Shown one piece after another: positions 1 through 8,840 of a stretch of 31,969 nt of DNA. Where the stretch lies: positions 1 to 31,969 of IMG/VR virus record IMGVR_UViG_3300025108_000226; one strand, 5' to 3'. Source of the DNA: a virus. The stretch's first letter is position 1. Each line of letters begins with the position of its first letter. The notes under the pieces were generated by a model, which saw only the letters and a program-made list of their open reading frames with translations, was not told the DNA's origin and searched no databases. Made by a program: the position numbers and the translations under genes.

Positions 1-613
1 TAAAGGAGAAGTAAGTTCCAGGGTCCATACTCTCATAGGCTTCCTGTCTAGCTATCTCATTGATGTCCATCATAGAGTAGCCTTCGTAGTACGCATCCTT
101 ATCTAGTCTAGCCCTTGCTGAATCTTTAAGGCCCATGCCCAGCGCAGACTTTAGGAAGCCCTGATCCTTAGCTTTGTAGCCACCTAGTGATGGAGAAGCT
201 AAACCAATAGAGTTGGCGTAGTGTTCAGCAGGGTCCATAGCTTGTGCGGAAAACTCATCAGGCATATCAATGAAAGCATCTAGCTCATTCTCGCTGAATG
301 TGTACGAACCACCAGCGCTAGGCCTCTTCTGTGCTTCTTTCTGTAGTGACTGAGAAAACTCAAACAAAGCCTTTGGCCCTGCTGCAATAGCTGCATTGAT
401 GTGTTTGTCTTTTGCGCCTAGCTTTTTAAGCATATTGATTTCTGTTTTAGCTAGGTTGACTAAGGCTCTACGTTTACCTACAATAGACTTATTACGTTCA
501 GCCTGTTCACGCTGTTGATCTTCATAGTCCTCTGCATCTTGTACACGCTTCTGAATAGCCTTAGCTTGGTCATCCATAAATGCTGTGGCAAATGCCTTAA
601 AATTAAAACCCAT
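1..613 (-). CDS. Internal virion/structural protein, 3'-truncated by window edge
   Basis: The frame is open from an ATG at 613 to the left edge with no stop, so the C-terminus is missing and about 204 residues are visible. It begins MGFNFKAFATAFMDDQAK. A charged, Gln/Glu/Arg-rich helical stretch follows (about residues 14-60, coiled-coil-like), then a segment containing NELDAFIDMPDEFSAQ. A ribosome site AGAGGTG lies 7 nt upstream, inside the end of the preceding gene, whose stop is 2 nt before this start, so coupling is likely. No enzymatic motif is visible. From memory, proteins of this look occur at the distal end of marine podovirus structural clusters near internal virion proteins. The role as a minor or internal virion protein is inferred from position. 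Confidence 0.75.
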   Translation of the reverse strand, partial: MGFNFKAFATAFMDDQAKAIQKRVQDAEDYEDQQREQAERNKSIVGKRRALVNLAKTEINMLKKLGAKDKHINAAIAAGPKALFEFSQSLQKEAQKRPSAGGSYTFSENELDAFIDMPDEFSAQAMDPAEHYANSIGLASPSLGGYKAKDQGFLKSALGMGLKDSARARLDKDAYYEGYSMMDINEIARQEAYESMDPGTYFSF

Positions 614-615
614 AG

Positions 616-1212
616 TTATGCACCTCTCGCCATAAGACCTGCACCCTCAGGTGGCATCGACTCTTCTGCAGGTTCTGTTACTTGTTGTAGCTCTTCAGCC
701 TCAGGCGGTTGTTCCTCTGCCATAGGCTCACCCTCTTGTTCTGAAACTAAATAGTCAGCCATAGACTGCAGCATGGACGTTCCTTCGTCCTGTGTCTTAG
801 CTTCACGTACAGCGGCCTGTAGTAACATAGCAATCTTAGCTTCTTCTTTATTTCTCTTTTCTTTCTTGTAGTCTTTGTTAGATAACTTGTAGTCGATACC
901 ATAACTACGTGCAACAGCAGCAAAGTATTCTGTTAATGCAGGTGCAATCAAAAGACCTACATCTAAACTATGTACACCACGCATAACATTAGAAAGATAC
1001 AGAGTTTCTACCATAGGTACAATAGCAATACCCGATTCTACAGCTACCATGAAGTCATCTATAACTTCTTCATTAGATAAACGTTGCATGTAATACTTCA
1101 AAGCTTCTTCTACTGAAGCAATCTCAGGGGGTCTTTCCCACTGTCGTTCACCTGGCTTATGTGATGTTAAAGATGAACCCGGTATAGGTTTACTATATTC
1201 TAATACTGCCAT
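616..1212 (-). CDS. Conserved marine-phage structural-cluster protein
   Basis: This is a 198-residue protein. The N-terminal 120 residues look folded, containing PIPGSSLT, an 'ERPPE' segment, a helix 'VEEALKYYMQRLSNEEV' and a hydrophobic helical stretch around 75-105. The C-terminal 45 residues (about 155-198) are Glu/Pro/Gln-rich and probably disordered. I see no signal peptide, convincing membrane span or catalytic motif. An AGGA ribosome site lies 7 nt before the ATG, and the gene directly follows a membrane-protein gene with a 9-nt gap. I recall similar N-termini in marine phage virion clusters but cannot name a function. A minor virion protein is the best guess. Confidence 0.75.
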   Translation of the reverse strand: MAVLEYSKPIPGSSLTSHKPGERQWERPPEIASVEEALKYYMQRLSNEEVIDDFMVAVESGIAIVPMVETLYLSNVMRGVHSLDVGLLIAPALTEYFAAVARSYGIDYKLSNKDYKKEKRNKEEAKIAMLLQAAVREAKTQDEGTSMLQSMADYLVSEQEGEPMAEEQPPEAEELQQVTEPAEESMPPEGAGLMARGA

Positions 1213-1221
1213 TTTATTTTC

Positions 1222-1665
1222 CTACTTAGTAAATCCTGCACCGAAGTACAGACCTACGATTGCTGATACTATATGTGTGTCTAATGGTGTGATTACAAAA
1301 CCCTGTGCTGTACGCCACTGTACCGTTTCTGCTGGCCCAAACAACCAGTTCCAGAAACCGCCTGTAGCTTCTGTGTATCCTACAATTACACCAACCTCAG
1401 GATACCATACTGCTACTAGCTTTGGCAAGACAATAATGCTAAACACTGCAGATAAAGCTATGATGCGCCTAGTCCAAGCAAAGTGTTTATCGTTCTTACC
1501 TGCGTTCCTAGCTTCATTAACTTGATCTGCTCTGAACTGTGCAGTCTGCAACATCATCTTCTGTTGCTCCTGCTTGTTCTTCATGTTCTGCCCCCAGATA
1601 GACATGACGCCACCAAGGATGGTAGAGAAGAGCATGGTTATGAGTTCTAAAGGTAAGCCAAACAT
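1222..1665 (-). CDS. Three-span membrane protein, holin-like candidate
   Basis: This 147-residue protein has hydrophobic segments at about 5-24, 67-87 and 129-144. They are separated by a charged, Gln/Lys-rich cytoplasm-like stretch (26-65, possible coiled coil) and a Trp-rich loop (GGFWNWLFGP) around 102-111. The size and three spans would suit a holin or a membrane-anchored DNA-entry factor. The ATG shares one base with the stop of the peptidoglycan-binding gene upstream (TAATG), so the two are probably translated together, which favours a lysis-linked role. GGGG lies 7 nt upstream. No holin family motif can be confirmed by eye. Holin is inferred from context. Confidence 0.75.
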   Translation of the reverse strand: MFGLPLELITMLFSTILGGVMSIWGQNMKNKQEQQKMMLQTAQFRADQVNEARNAGKNDKHFAWTRRIIALSAVFSIIVLPKLVAVWYPEVGVIVGYTEATGGFWNWLFGPAETVQWRTAQGFVITPLDTHIVSAIVGLYFGAGFTK

Positions 1666-3221
1666 TAACTACCCCATGTATTAGGGTTGCCAAGGTTAAT
1701 TAATATGGGTGTACCCTCATCTTTGTCTGGGTTCTTATAATCTCTACTACCTAAAAGAAATCCAGTATTATGTACAGCCGACATAAAACCTATCTTGCCG
1801 CTTGCATACGCCGCAAGTGTATCTTTTATGCCTTTAGCAGTTGAGTACTTTTCTTCAAATTTTTCCGTTGATAAAACAGGGTACTCACCTTTTTTATTTG
1901 GCTTTGCAGAGTAGTCTGTATAGATATTGTAATCATACATATCTTTTAAAATAACATCTCCGTTTTCTCTTTGCGTTAAATAAGTATCCCCTACAGAATA
2001 GTAAGCTCTAACTTCAGGTGGTAAGTTAAGAGCAGATTCATCTTTACCTGTTCTTACTTTCATCACATCTTTAGCAGTGTCTATTTGTTGGGCTTTAGTT
2101 ACTAATCCCTCACCGTGCTTACTCCACATATTTCTAAAGTGATCTAGTTCATTCTCTTTAAAGGATGCTTCATCTATAGTTATAGGTTTAAGACCTAAGT
2201 ATTGATTTCTATCTAGCCCTAGTATGTTTCTAAATAAAAGTTTAGCAGGTGTGGATGTAGCTAAATCTAAATATTTACCTTTAGGGAAAGAAGAGAATAT
2301 CCCTGCCTGAACAGCGTCAGTCGCATCAAACTCTCTAGTCATCAGGCCATCTGGTTCTGTTACATCCTCACTCTTAGCTGAGCTAAGTAGTCTTTCATTA
2401 ATCAATGCATCAGAAAACCTATTCTCGCCAGCTATCTGATCCTCTCTAGCTAAAGATGGACGGGTATCAAATAATAGTGATTCTACTATAGGGGAATCAG
2501 GAGCTACACTACGCAGAGCCTGTTTGGTATTTGGCCCTGCTATACCATCTACCTTTAGTCCTTCTCTTTCTTGAAAAGACTTAATTGCTTTTCTTGTATT
2601 CTTACCCATAATACCGTCTTCTACAAGAGACTTACCATTTACTGTTATACCTGCAGCGTTTAGCGCTGTCTGTAGATCTCTGGTTGAATCTATTTTTGTA
2701 TAACTTCTCTGCTCTTTTCTTATAGCTTGTATTTCTTCTACACTCTTAGGCCTAGCTCTAGGTCTTGCAGACGCTAAGGGGTCCATAACCATTTTTACTT
2801 CAGCTAAAATATCATCTACTTCATTATCTTCCACTACACCTGCAACCTTTACGTTAGCTCTACCGCCATCCGTTAAAGGCGCACCCTTATTAAGTTTAGC
2901 TAATTGCATAGCTGTAGTTCTATACTTACCGTTCAGGTTCCTAGCATCTGTCTGTAAAGTAGCGAGAGGTATGTCTACCCCTTCTTCTGGTGTATCATCA
3001 AAGTCAGCCATCCCAGCAATGAACCTAGAAGCAGAATCAGCGCCTGACGGAATAGCTTCTTCATCAGCGTCATCCTGATCTGGTCTACGTCGAGGGCGTA
3101 AGCTAGTAGTGGGAGCACCTAAACCAGATGGTCTGGCTTGAGGTCTTACTACATCCTCTTGTTCACCTGAACCAAAGATGTCAGTTAGTATATTTTTTAT
3201 TACTTGATCAAAGCTAGACAT
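1665..3221 (-). CDS. Peptidoglycan-binding-domain protein, possible lysis or entry protein
   Basis: This is a 518-residue protein. Residues about 181-238 form a peptidoglycan_binding_1 type module with two DG-I-x-G turns (DGIMGKNTRKAIKSFQ and DGIAGPNTKQAL), the family hallmark. It is preceded by Arg/Pro-rich linkers (LRPRRRP near 41-47, ARPRARP near 152-158). The 280-residue C-terminal part, which ends with a conserved-looking RDYKNPDKDEGTPILI stretch, carries no lysozyme, amidase or protease signature that I recognise. It may be a novel hydrolase domain or a virion-associated entry protein. No signal peptide is apparent. It lies downstream of the big repeat protein and upstream of a membrane-protein gene with which it overlaps by one base. 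Confidence 0.8.
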   Translation of the reverse strand: MSSFDQVIKNILTDIFGSGEQEDVVRPQARPSGLGAPTTSLRPRRRPDQDDADEEAIPSGADSASRFIAGMADFDDTPEEGVDIPLATLQTDARNLNGKYRTTAMQLAKLNKGAPLTDGGRANVKVAGVVEDNEVDDILAEVKMVMDPLASARPRARPKSVEEIQAIRKEQRSYTKIDSTRDLQTALNAAGITVNGKSLVEDGIMGKNTRKAIKSFQEREGLKVDGIAGPNTKQALRSVAPDSPIVESLLFDTRPSLAREDQIAGENRFSDALINERLLSSAKSEDVTEPDGLMTREFDATDAVQAGIFSSFPKGKYLDLATSTPAKLLFRNILGLDRNQYLGLKPITIDEASFKENELDHFRNMWSKHGEGLVTKAQQIDTAKDVMKVRTGKDESALNLPPEVRAYYSVGDTYLTQRENGDVILKDMYDYNIYTDYSAKPNKKGEYPVLSTEKFEEKYSTAKGIKDTLAAYASGKIGFMSAVHNTGFLLGSRDYKNPDKDEGTPILINLGNPNTWGS

Positions 3222-3236
3222 ATTGGAAAACCTTTA

Positions 3237-6200
3237 TTATGTTTTGGAGATAAATGATGTCACGACAGATGACAAGAAATCACCTGCAGCGCTACTGTAA
3301 GCTGAGTCTTCAGAAGCATCTGCTTGTATCTTAGCTTTAGCTAACTCATGGTCACGGTCCATTTGTTTCTCAGAGCTAGTCCATGCAAAATCCATAAGGT
3401 CACGCTCTTGCTGCCACAACTCAGCTATACCCTGTATAGTCAAGTTGTTCTGTGCCATAACTTCAGCCATGTTCGCTTCATTAAGTGCTGCAGTATTAGC
3501 TGTAGCTATCTCCTGCCTCCATTTAGTATTAGCTTGTGCGACAACCAGTTCATTCTGTGCGTTAAACAAATCACGTTGGTTATCAAGTTCAGCTTGAAAC
3601 TTAGTCATAGAGTTCTCTTCACCTGCGTTAAACTGTTCCATAGCATTCTCTTGAGCTATGTTAAACTGCTGTACGTTAGTTGACATAGTTTCATAGAACT
3701 GATTAACTTGATTGATGCTCTCAGCGTTAAACTGTAGTTGTGCATTCTCAGCCGCTTGATCTGTGAATATGCTTTGCACCAAAGTCTGTGTCTCAAACAT
3801 AAGAGCTTGCTGCTCGTTGTCTAAGTTCTTCATATCCATTTCTAAGAAAGCCTGTGCTTGCTGTGCTGCAGCCTGTTGATTATTACTAAGGTTAGCCATG
3901 TCAACATCAGTTAGAGCAGCACAGTCAGCTAAAAGCTTAGCTTGTTTGTTTGACAGATTAGCTAAGTCTACAGTCTGAGTAAGTTGTGCATTCTGCAAGG
4001 CACGAGATTGCTCTGCAGTAAAGTTCATATTAGCAATCTCAGCAATACGCTCTGCTTTAATAACATTAACTTGTTGCTTATTAGATAGCTCCTGACCTTT
4101 CATTGCAGCTTCTATCTGAGCATTGGCTAAAGCAGTCTGTTGACGGTTGGACAGGTCAGCCATATCAATAGTCATCTTGTTTGACATATTGAATATACGT
4201 GTTTGCTGTTCGTTGTTGAGTTCTATCTCACGCTCAGACACTTGGTTAGCAACATTGAAAAGAGCAGTCTGCTGTTTGTTATCTAGAGCACGTCCTTCCA
4301 TAGCCGCCTTAGCAACAGCATCTTGGATAAACGATTGTTGTCTATTTGTAGCCTCCTGCATGTTGGCTTCAAACGCTTGTGTACTTTCGATCACAGCCAT
4401 CTGCTGTTCGTTGGTAAGCTCCTGACCCATCATAGAAGCTTTAACTTGTAAGTTAGCCAAAGCAGTTTGTTGTGAGTTTGACAAGTTAGTCATCTCTATC
4501 TCTAGATTTTGTGTAGACTTCAAGATAGATGTTTGCTGTCTATTCGTAAGGTTGATATCATTTACTGCAGCATAACGTGCAGCATTAGAGATAGCTACGT
4601 TAGAACTAATGTCTAGCTCTTGACCTAACAGTGCCGCTTTAAATTGTGCAGTAGCAAGTACAGCTTCTTGTTCGTTGCTCAAGTTCTTTAATTGCAGATT
4701 AGCATTGTTCATACTGTTCTGTAAGTTTACGGTCTGTTCGTTTGATAGATTCTGTAAAGCAAAGTTCTGTGCTGCAGCAGCATTAGCTATAGCAACTGCC
4801 TGTTCGTTACGGACATTTTCCATTTCCATGTTTGCAAATGTAGCCGCATCTGCTGCTGCTATAGGTATAGCGGATTCCATAGCGGCCTGAATAATAGCTG
4901 CACCTGCCATAGAACTTGCACCTAATCCACGGGCAACCAAAGCGGCCTGTGCTTTACGTATACCACCTGCAGCCCAAGCTGGTGTACCATCGTTAAACTG
5001 ACTCATCAGCTTTTCCATATGGAAGTCAACAGTAGACTTAGCGGAAACAGTTCCTACTGCTGCCTTAGCTTCTAGCTGTTGAGTAAATGTGGCTGAAGCA
5101 GCTTTAGCAGTGGCATCCTCATTAAGAGCTTCTAGGGTTTTAGCAGTTACAATAACCTCTTCACCATTGAGAATATCATTTACATCAATTATCTCATCTT
5201 TTTCAATAACGTCTGTTTGTTCTGCAGTAATCTCAGGTACATACTCAGATTGTTTTTCTTCTTCAGATGCATACTCAGTGAAGTTTGCAGCGTCTTTTAC
5301 TTTACTGTCTTCAACCTTTGCTACATCTGTAGGTGGTAAATTGTAGTCTACTTCAGCAGTTGCTTCAGGTGTTTTAGTATCGTACTTAGCAGCATCAATC
5401 TCATCAACTTCGCCTTCAAACTGCTGCGCCTTAGATGTTGTGTACGCATCAAATAATGCAGCATCAGGAAACTCTTCTGAGTCCTGCTTTAGTTTACCTA
5501 CTATCGTACCTGTCTGAATTGCTTTCTCAACAGACGCTGATGCTTTCTCGTAAGCAGCTTTAAGAGTTTCGTAGCTTTCTGTATCGCCTTCAGCTAGGGC
5601 AGACATCATACCAGCCTGAAGTCTATCACGTTCTCCATTGATACGTATTACATCGTCTTCACTGAGAACTAGATTGTATGACTCTAGCTTAGCAGGATCT
5701 TTAAACTCTCCTGCTAGTTGTGCTAAATCACCTGGTGTCATCTGCGCTGCTGTCATCTTAGATTCTTCAGACAGCGTTCCTTTAGCGAACTGCCCTAACT
5801 CATCTAAGGCTTTTATTTTCTCCTCTGATTTAACTGCAGTGTATGTCTCTGCAGTATCCTTTATTGCATCCTGTTCAATCTGAGTTTGTTGTGCTGCATA
5901 GTAATCATCTATAGATTTTTGAACATTTTTTGGTAAAGGCATTACCATAGGAATAGCGTAAGGGTAAGGTGGATATTTTTCGGAGCGCTCTTCACGAGAT
6001 AAACCCTGCAGATAAGCTGCTGCTTTTTTTACTTTAGGGTCTGCTGCCTTACCTGCTGACTGAGCTTGCTTAACTAAAAGCGTAGCTGCATCAGCAACCT
6101 GACCTGTGCTGCTATCAATAAGCTGATTGTCTTTAACTTCCAAGCCATACACAGTAGGTTGAGAAAGAAGAGAACTAGGTGACGTAATAGATTTACCTAG

Positions 6201-6890
6201 AGCTTCACTAGTAGAAGGTATGTCTGTAGTTTCAAACTTCTTTTCAGCCGTGCTTACACCTGCTTGTGCATTTGTTACTTGAAGCTCAGCGTCTTCTATT
6301 TCTCTTTTACGTATTTTAACAGCTTCTTTATATGCATCAACCTGTACCTTTTGAATGTCATACTGTTCTTTATCTTCAACAGGGTCAAGACGTGCTAAAA
6401 CTGCTTCAGCTTCAAGTAACTCACTTTCAGTAGTAGTCAGAGTTGTCTGAGCAGTTGTTAGATCTGTCATAGATTTACTGTAAGCTGCCTGTGCTTCATC
6501 TAAAGCCTTAGAAGCATCCGTAATCTCAGGTGTAGGTGTGCCTGTCTTGAGTATAAAGTCAGGCTTTTCAGTTGTCTCTTCTGCTGGCTGTTCTGCTGGC
6601 TGTTCTGATTCAGTATCTTCTGTAGTATCTTTTATTCTAGATACTTCTGTGTAGCTATCATCTTCTTTTTCTATGGCACCGTCACTACCTTCAGCAAAAC
6701 CTGTAGCCGCTAAAGGCTCGCCTTCTACACGCTGTCTAGCAATATCTGTGTAACGTCCAATCTTTGCGGCTGCACGAGGGCTAGACGCTAAGAAAGCATC
6801 CATCTCATCCTTCTGCGCTGGGCCAGTAAAGCCCATCTCTTTAAGGAGAGTATGTGTTTGCTGATTGGTAAAACCTTTAAACTTTTTCAT
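3237..6890 (-). CDS. Giant internal virion protein with 22-residue repeat domain
   Basis: This 1217-residue protein is the largest in the window. The N-terminus (MKKFKGFTNQQTHTLLKEMGF) is a short globular segment of a kind I recall from marine phage virion proteins. Residues about 60-690 are Glu/Ala/Thr-rich, mostly helical and low complexity. Residues 692-1043 are sixteen uninterrupted 22-residue units keyed on (N/E)L(S/T/D)N(E/K/R)QQ. Residues 1044-1142 are nine 11-residue units of the form NAxxxNxxxxF. The C-terminal 75 residues hold a Trp-containing helix and a short hydrophobic end. No transglycosylase motif is visible. The size, helical content and place after the tail genes match ejected core proteins such as T7 gp15/gp16 in role. 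That role is inferred. An AGGT site lies 5 nt before the ATG. Confidence 0.85.
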   Translation of the reverse strand: MKKFKGFTNQQTHTLLKEMGFTGPAQKDEMDAFLASSPRAAAKIGRYTDIARQRVEGEPLAATGFAEGSDGAIEKEDDSYTEVSRIKDTTEDTESEQPAEQPAEETTEKPDFILKTGTPTPEITDASKALDEAQAAYSKSMTDLTTAQTTLTTTESELLEAEAVLARLDPVEDKEQYDIQKVQVDAYKEAVKIRKREIEDAELQVTNAQAGVSTAEKKFETTDIPSTSEALGKSITSPSSLLSQPTVYGLEVKDNQLIDSSTGQVADAATLLVKQAQSAGKAADPKVKKAAAYLQGLSREERSEKYPPYPYAIPMVMPLPKNVQKSIDDYYAAQQTQIEQDAIKDTAETYTAVKSEEKIKALDELGQFAKGTLSEESKMTAAQMTPGDLAQLAGEFKDPAKLESYNLVLSEDDVIRINGERDRLQAGMMSALAEGDTESYETLKAAYEKASASVEKAIQTGTIVGKLKQDSEEFPDAALFDAYTTSKAQQFEGEVDEIDAAKYDTKTPEATAEVDYNLPPTDVAKVEDSKVKDAANFTEYASEEEKQSEYVPEITAEQTDVIEKDEIIDVNDILNGEEVIVTAKTLEALNEDATAKAASATFTQQLEAKAAVGTVSAKSTVDFHMEKLMSQFNDGTPAWAAGGIRKAQAALVARGLGASSMAGAAIIQAAMESAIPIAAADAATFANMEMENVRNEQAVAIANAAAAQNFALQNLSNEQTVNLQNSMNNANLQLKNLSNEQEAVLATAQFKAALLGQELDISSNVAISNAARYAAVNDINLTNRQQTSILKSTQNLEIEMTNLSNSQQTALANLQVKASMMGQELTNEQQMAVIESTQAFEANMQEATNRQQSFIQDAVAKAAMEGRALDNKQQTALFNVANQVSEREIELNNEQQTRIFNMSNKMTIDMADLSNRQQTALANAQIEAAMKGQELSNKQQVNVIKAERIAEIANMNFTAEQSRALQNAQLTQTVDLANLSNKQAKLLADCAALTDVDMANLSNNQQAAAQQAQAFLEMDMKNLDNEQQALMFETQTLVQSIFTDQAAENAQLQFNAESINQVNQFYETMSTNVQQFNIAQENAMEQFNAGEENSMTKFQAELDNQRDLFNAQNELVVAQANTKWRQEIATANTAALNEANMAEVMAQNNLTIQGIAELWQQERDLMDFAWTSSEKQMDRDHELAKAKIQADASEDSAYSSAAGDFLSSVVTSFISKT
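3465..4817 (-). repeat. Coding 66-bp (22-residue) repeat array plus 33-bp (11-residue) tail
   Basis: Within the 1217-residue protein, sixteen consecutive units of exactly 22 residues carry the hexamers NVRNEQ, NLSNEQ (twice), ELDISS, NLTNRQ, NLSNSQ, ELTNEQ, EATNRQ, ALDNKQ, ELNNEQ, DLSNRQ, ELSNKQ, NFTAEQ, NLSNKQ, NLSNNQ and NLDNEQ. Each hexamer is followed by 16 residues with no insertion or deletion. Nine 11-residue units follow in unbroken phase. A period of 11 is the hendecad of right-handed coiled coils. Confidence 0.9.
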
Positions 6891-6892
6891 TG

Positions 6893-7354
6893 TTACCTAG
6901 TTCCTATCCATACAAAACCAAATAGAGCACTTAAACAAAGAATAAAGAGTACAATACCTGCTGACCACTCTACAATCTTTTGTTTCATTTCTATTTGTCT
7001 GTGTTCGTGTTCTTTTTTTTGCTTACGTAAATCTGCTTCTATTTGCAGTATCTCTTCCCACTTTGACGGTCCATACATAACTGAGATATAGTCTTTTAGT
7101 TCTTTCCTCATCTGAGCTGCTTTTTCTTTAGCTTGCCAGATTTCCATAGCTTGCGCTTCTACTCCACTGCCTAAGACTTTGTACCATGCAGGTTTTTTAT
7201 TCTGCTGGTCAGCAAAGTCAAGGTCAGCTATTGCACCTGCCCACTTAGAAAGCTGACCACCCATATCCTGTAAATCTTTACCAACGGCTATGCCTTTTTT
7301 TATATACCCAAAAGCTGCCGTGGCTGCAGTAATCGCAGTCACTGGATCAATCAT
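6893..7354 (-). CDS. Tail-anchored coiled-coil membrane protein
   Basis: Starting at the ATG at 7354 this is a 153-residue protein. An earlier in-frame ATG at 7360 directly abuts the GGGGAG ribosome site (zero spacing), whereas the ATG at 7354 lies 6 nt from it, so I chose 7354. The N-terminus 'MIDPVTAITAATAAFGYIKKGIAVGKDLQDMGG' is an amphipathic or weakly hydrophobic helix. A Lys/Glu/Gln-rich helix (about 80-125) leads into one strong C-terminal membrane span (about 128-148, GIVLFILCLSALFGFVW). The topology could suit a holin, spanin-like or internal entry protein. I recall similar proteins next to holin-like genes in marine phages. The function is not assigned. Confidence 0.75.
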   Translation of the reverse strand: MIDPVTAITAATAAFGYIKKGIAVGKDLQDMGGQLSKWAGAIADLDFADQQNKKPAWYKVLGSGVEAQAMEIWQAKEKAAQMRKELKDYISVMYGPSKWEEILQIEADLRKQKKEHEHRQIEMKQKIVEWSAGIVLFILCLSALFGFVWIGTR

Positions 7355-7378
7355 AAGCATCTCCCCATTGCTTATAAA

Positions 7379-7627
7379 TTATTTACCGAAGGTCATCCAA
7401 ACTGCGGTAGCTATAAAAGTTAGTACTGCCACTGTTACCATCCTTACAGTGGTAGACCATATACTTTTCTTAGTAAGTCTCCATGCATCTAGTAAGCTAC
7501 GCATATCACGTAGGTCACTAGCGGCATCCTGATCTTGTAAACCTATATCAAGTAAAGCCTGTGCTGCACCCTTTTTTGCTGCACGGTCTAGCATCTCTTC
7601 TAGTTGCTCTGGTGTAAGATCTACCAT
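7379..7627 (-). CDS. DUF6127-like small membrane protein, putative holin
   Basis: This is an 82-residue protein. The N-terminal part reads MVDLTPEQLEEMLDRAAKKGA followed by 'ALLDIGLQDQDAASDLRDMRSLLDAWR', a pattern I associate with DUF6127 proteins of alphaproteobacterial phages and gene-transfer-agent-like elements. A basic patch and one membrane span (about 58-78) follow near the C-terminus. The size and single span suit a class III-like holin or another lysis accessory protein, but nothing proves it. It lies immediately upstream of another single-span membrane protein. The 79-bp gap upstream contains a T-run and two TATAAT-like hexamers but no convincing complete promoter. Confidence 0.75.
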   Translation of the reverse strand: MVDLTPEQLEEMLDRAAKKGAAQALLDIGLQDQDAASDLRDMRSLLDAWRLTKKSIWSTTVRMVTVAVLTFIATAVWMTFGK

Positions 7628-7706
7628 ATTAATTCTCTGTGTTACTTTCTAGTTGAGAGGTGCTTGTAAAAAAAGTTTAGTATGTCAATTATAATTATAT
7701 GTAATG

Positions 7707-8831
7707 TTACGCATCCCATTCCATTTCTGCTTTAGTCACAGTACTAGTATACTTATAACCTTGACCTTGAAAGGAATGAGCACTTCCTAAATCTGTAACA
7801 GGGTCTACATACCCAATCGCTTCTACGGTGTTAGTGTTCAGATCACACTTAGCTATTCTTGCACAAGTATTTCCACCTATGGTTTCATTCTCAAATACTA
7901 AAAACACAACCCTAGATTCACTTTTAGAAGGTAGAGCACAAACTAAGTTTTTATTGTTTGGGTTATAAGTGGGGTTACCTGAACTTATTAGTATGTTATT
8001 ATTGGCACTGCTAGATAATCCATTAGCCTGTGAGATTGCAGCAGCTATAACTGAGTTGTACTTAGCATAAACTAACAGTCCATTATTGGACATACGATAA
8101 TCACCAAAATCACCGCCGTCCATAACATATGATTGATTAAGAGTTGTAGTTCCATCTTGGACATAGCTTGTATAACTTGTATAGTAAGGCCCAACCCACC
8201 ATCCTTTGTAGTAGTGCATAGATATTGTACCTTGGATATTAGAACTACTTACAGACACATCCGTACCTGAAGTAAAATCAAAACCATTCATACCATACGT
8301 ATACTTTTGTGAGGCATAACATCTTTTGTTAGTTCCGTTATAAGACACCATATGCCTGTAACCTCTGTTACTGAATGTTTCAGAGTTTACATAAGTAAAT
8401 CCACCTGCAAGGTTATTGGCTTGTATTTTAAATTCATATGCTGTGTTAGTACCTGCTCTATGACAGGAATACAGATAACCATCAATATAGGTAATACTAC
8501 GAATAAGACTCATAGAATTTGAATTACCAGGTGTAGTTGCTGTACCTGATCTTTCTTCTTGTGCTAGAGTATCGGGATTAAATCTATGTATATAATCATT
8601 ACAACAGGCATATAACTTTCCATCATCACCTATGATCATATGGTCAACACCGTTATTGTTACCAATACTTACTGTATTATAAAAGTCTACAGATGCTGCG
8701 ATAGAAGCGTCTTTAGTGCTAACTTTTAAAATAGAAGGATAGGCGTACATATAAATATATTCTTCAGAACTAGCTGCCCCATAGCCAAATCCTTTAGCTG
8801 ATGCTCCACCCATTGTCGAAAGTAAAGGCAT
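7707..8831 (-). CDS. Beta-propeller-like tail or fibre protein
   Basis: This is a 374-residue protein, beta-rich with many Gly/Tyr/Ser residues. It has recurrent blade-like segments such as 'GDDGKLYACCNDYIHRFNPDTL' and 'YIDGYLYSCHRAGTN', and a late DLNTNTVEAIGYV strand. Repeated 'xGxLYxx' strands about 45-60 residues apart suggest a propeller or similar beta-sheet repeat. It is the last gene of the fibre cluster and has an AAGGA site 6 nt before the ATG. A receptor-binding or fibre-tip role is inferred from this position and fold type. No catalytic motif is seen. Confidence 0.75.
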   Translation of the reverse strand: MPLLSTMGGASAKGFGYGAASSEEYIYMYAYPSILKVSTKDASIAASVDFYNTVSIGNNNGVDHMIIGDDGKLYACCNDYIHRFNPDTLAQEERSGTATTPGNSNSMSLIRSITYIDGYLYSCHRAGTNTAYEFKIQANNLAGGFTYVNSETFSNRGYRHMVSYNGTNKRCYASQKYTYGMNGFDFTSGTDVSVSSSNIQGTISMHYYKGWWVGPYYTSYTSYVQDGTTTLNQSYVMDGGDFGDYRMSNNGLLVYAKYNSVIAAAISQANGLSSSANNNILISSGNPTYNPNNKNLVCALPSKSESRVVFLVFENETIGGNTCARIAKCDLNTNTVEAIGYVDPVTDLGSAHSFQGQGYKYTSTVTKAEMEWDA

Positions 8832-8840
8832 GTATAATCC

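Noticed and set aside
3348-5883. Several plus-strand open frames of 70-110 codons opposite the giant virion protein.
   Set aside because: They are antisense shadows of a long, Ala/Gln/Glu-rich coding region and carry Cys/Ser/Leu-rich sequence without ribosome sites.
7683-7706. TTGACA and two TATAAT-like hexamers on the minus strand in the gap before the small membrane proteins.
   Set aside because: The TTGACA has no -10 at 15-19 bp and the TATAAT hexamers have no -35, so no complete promoter can be assembled.
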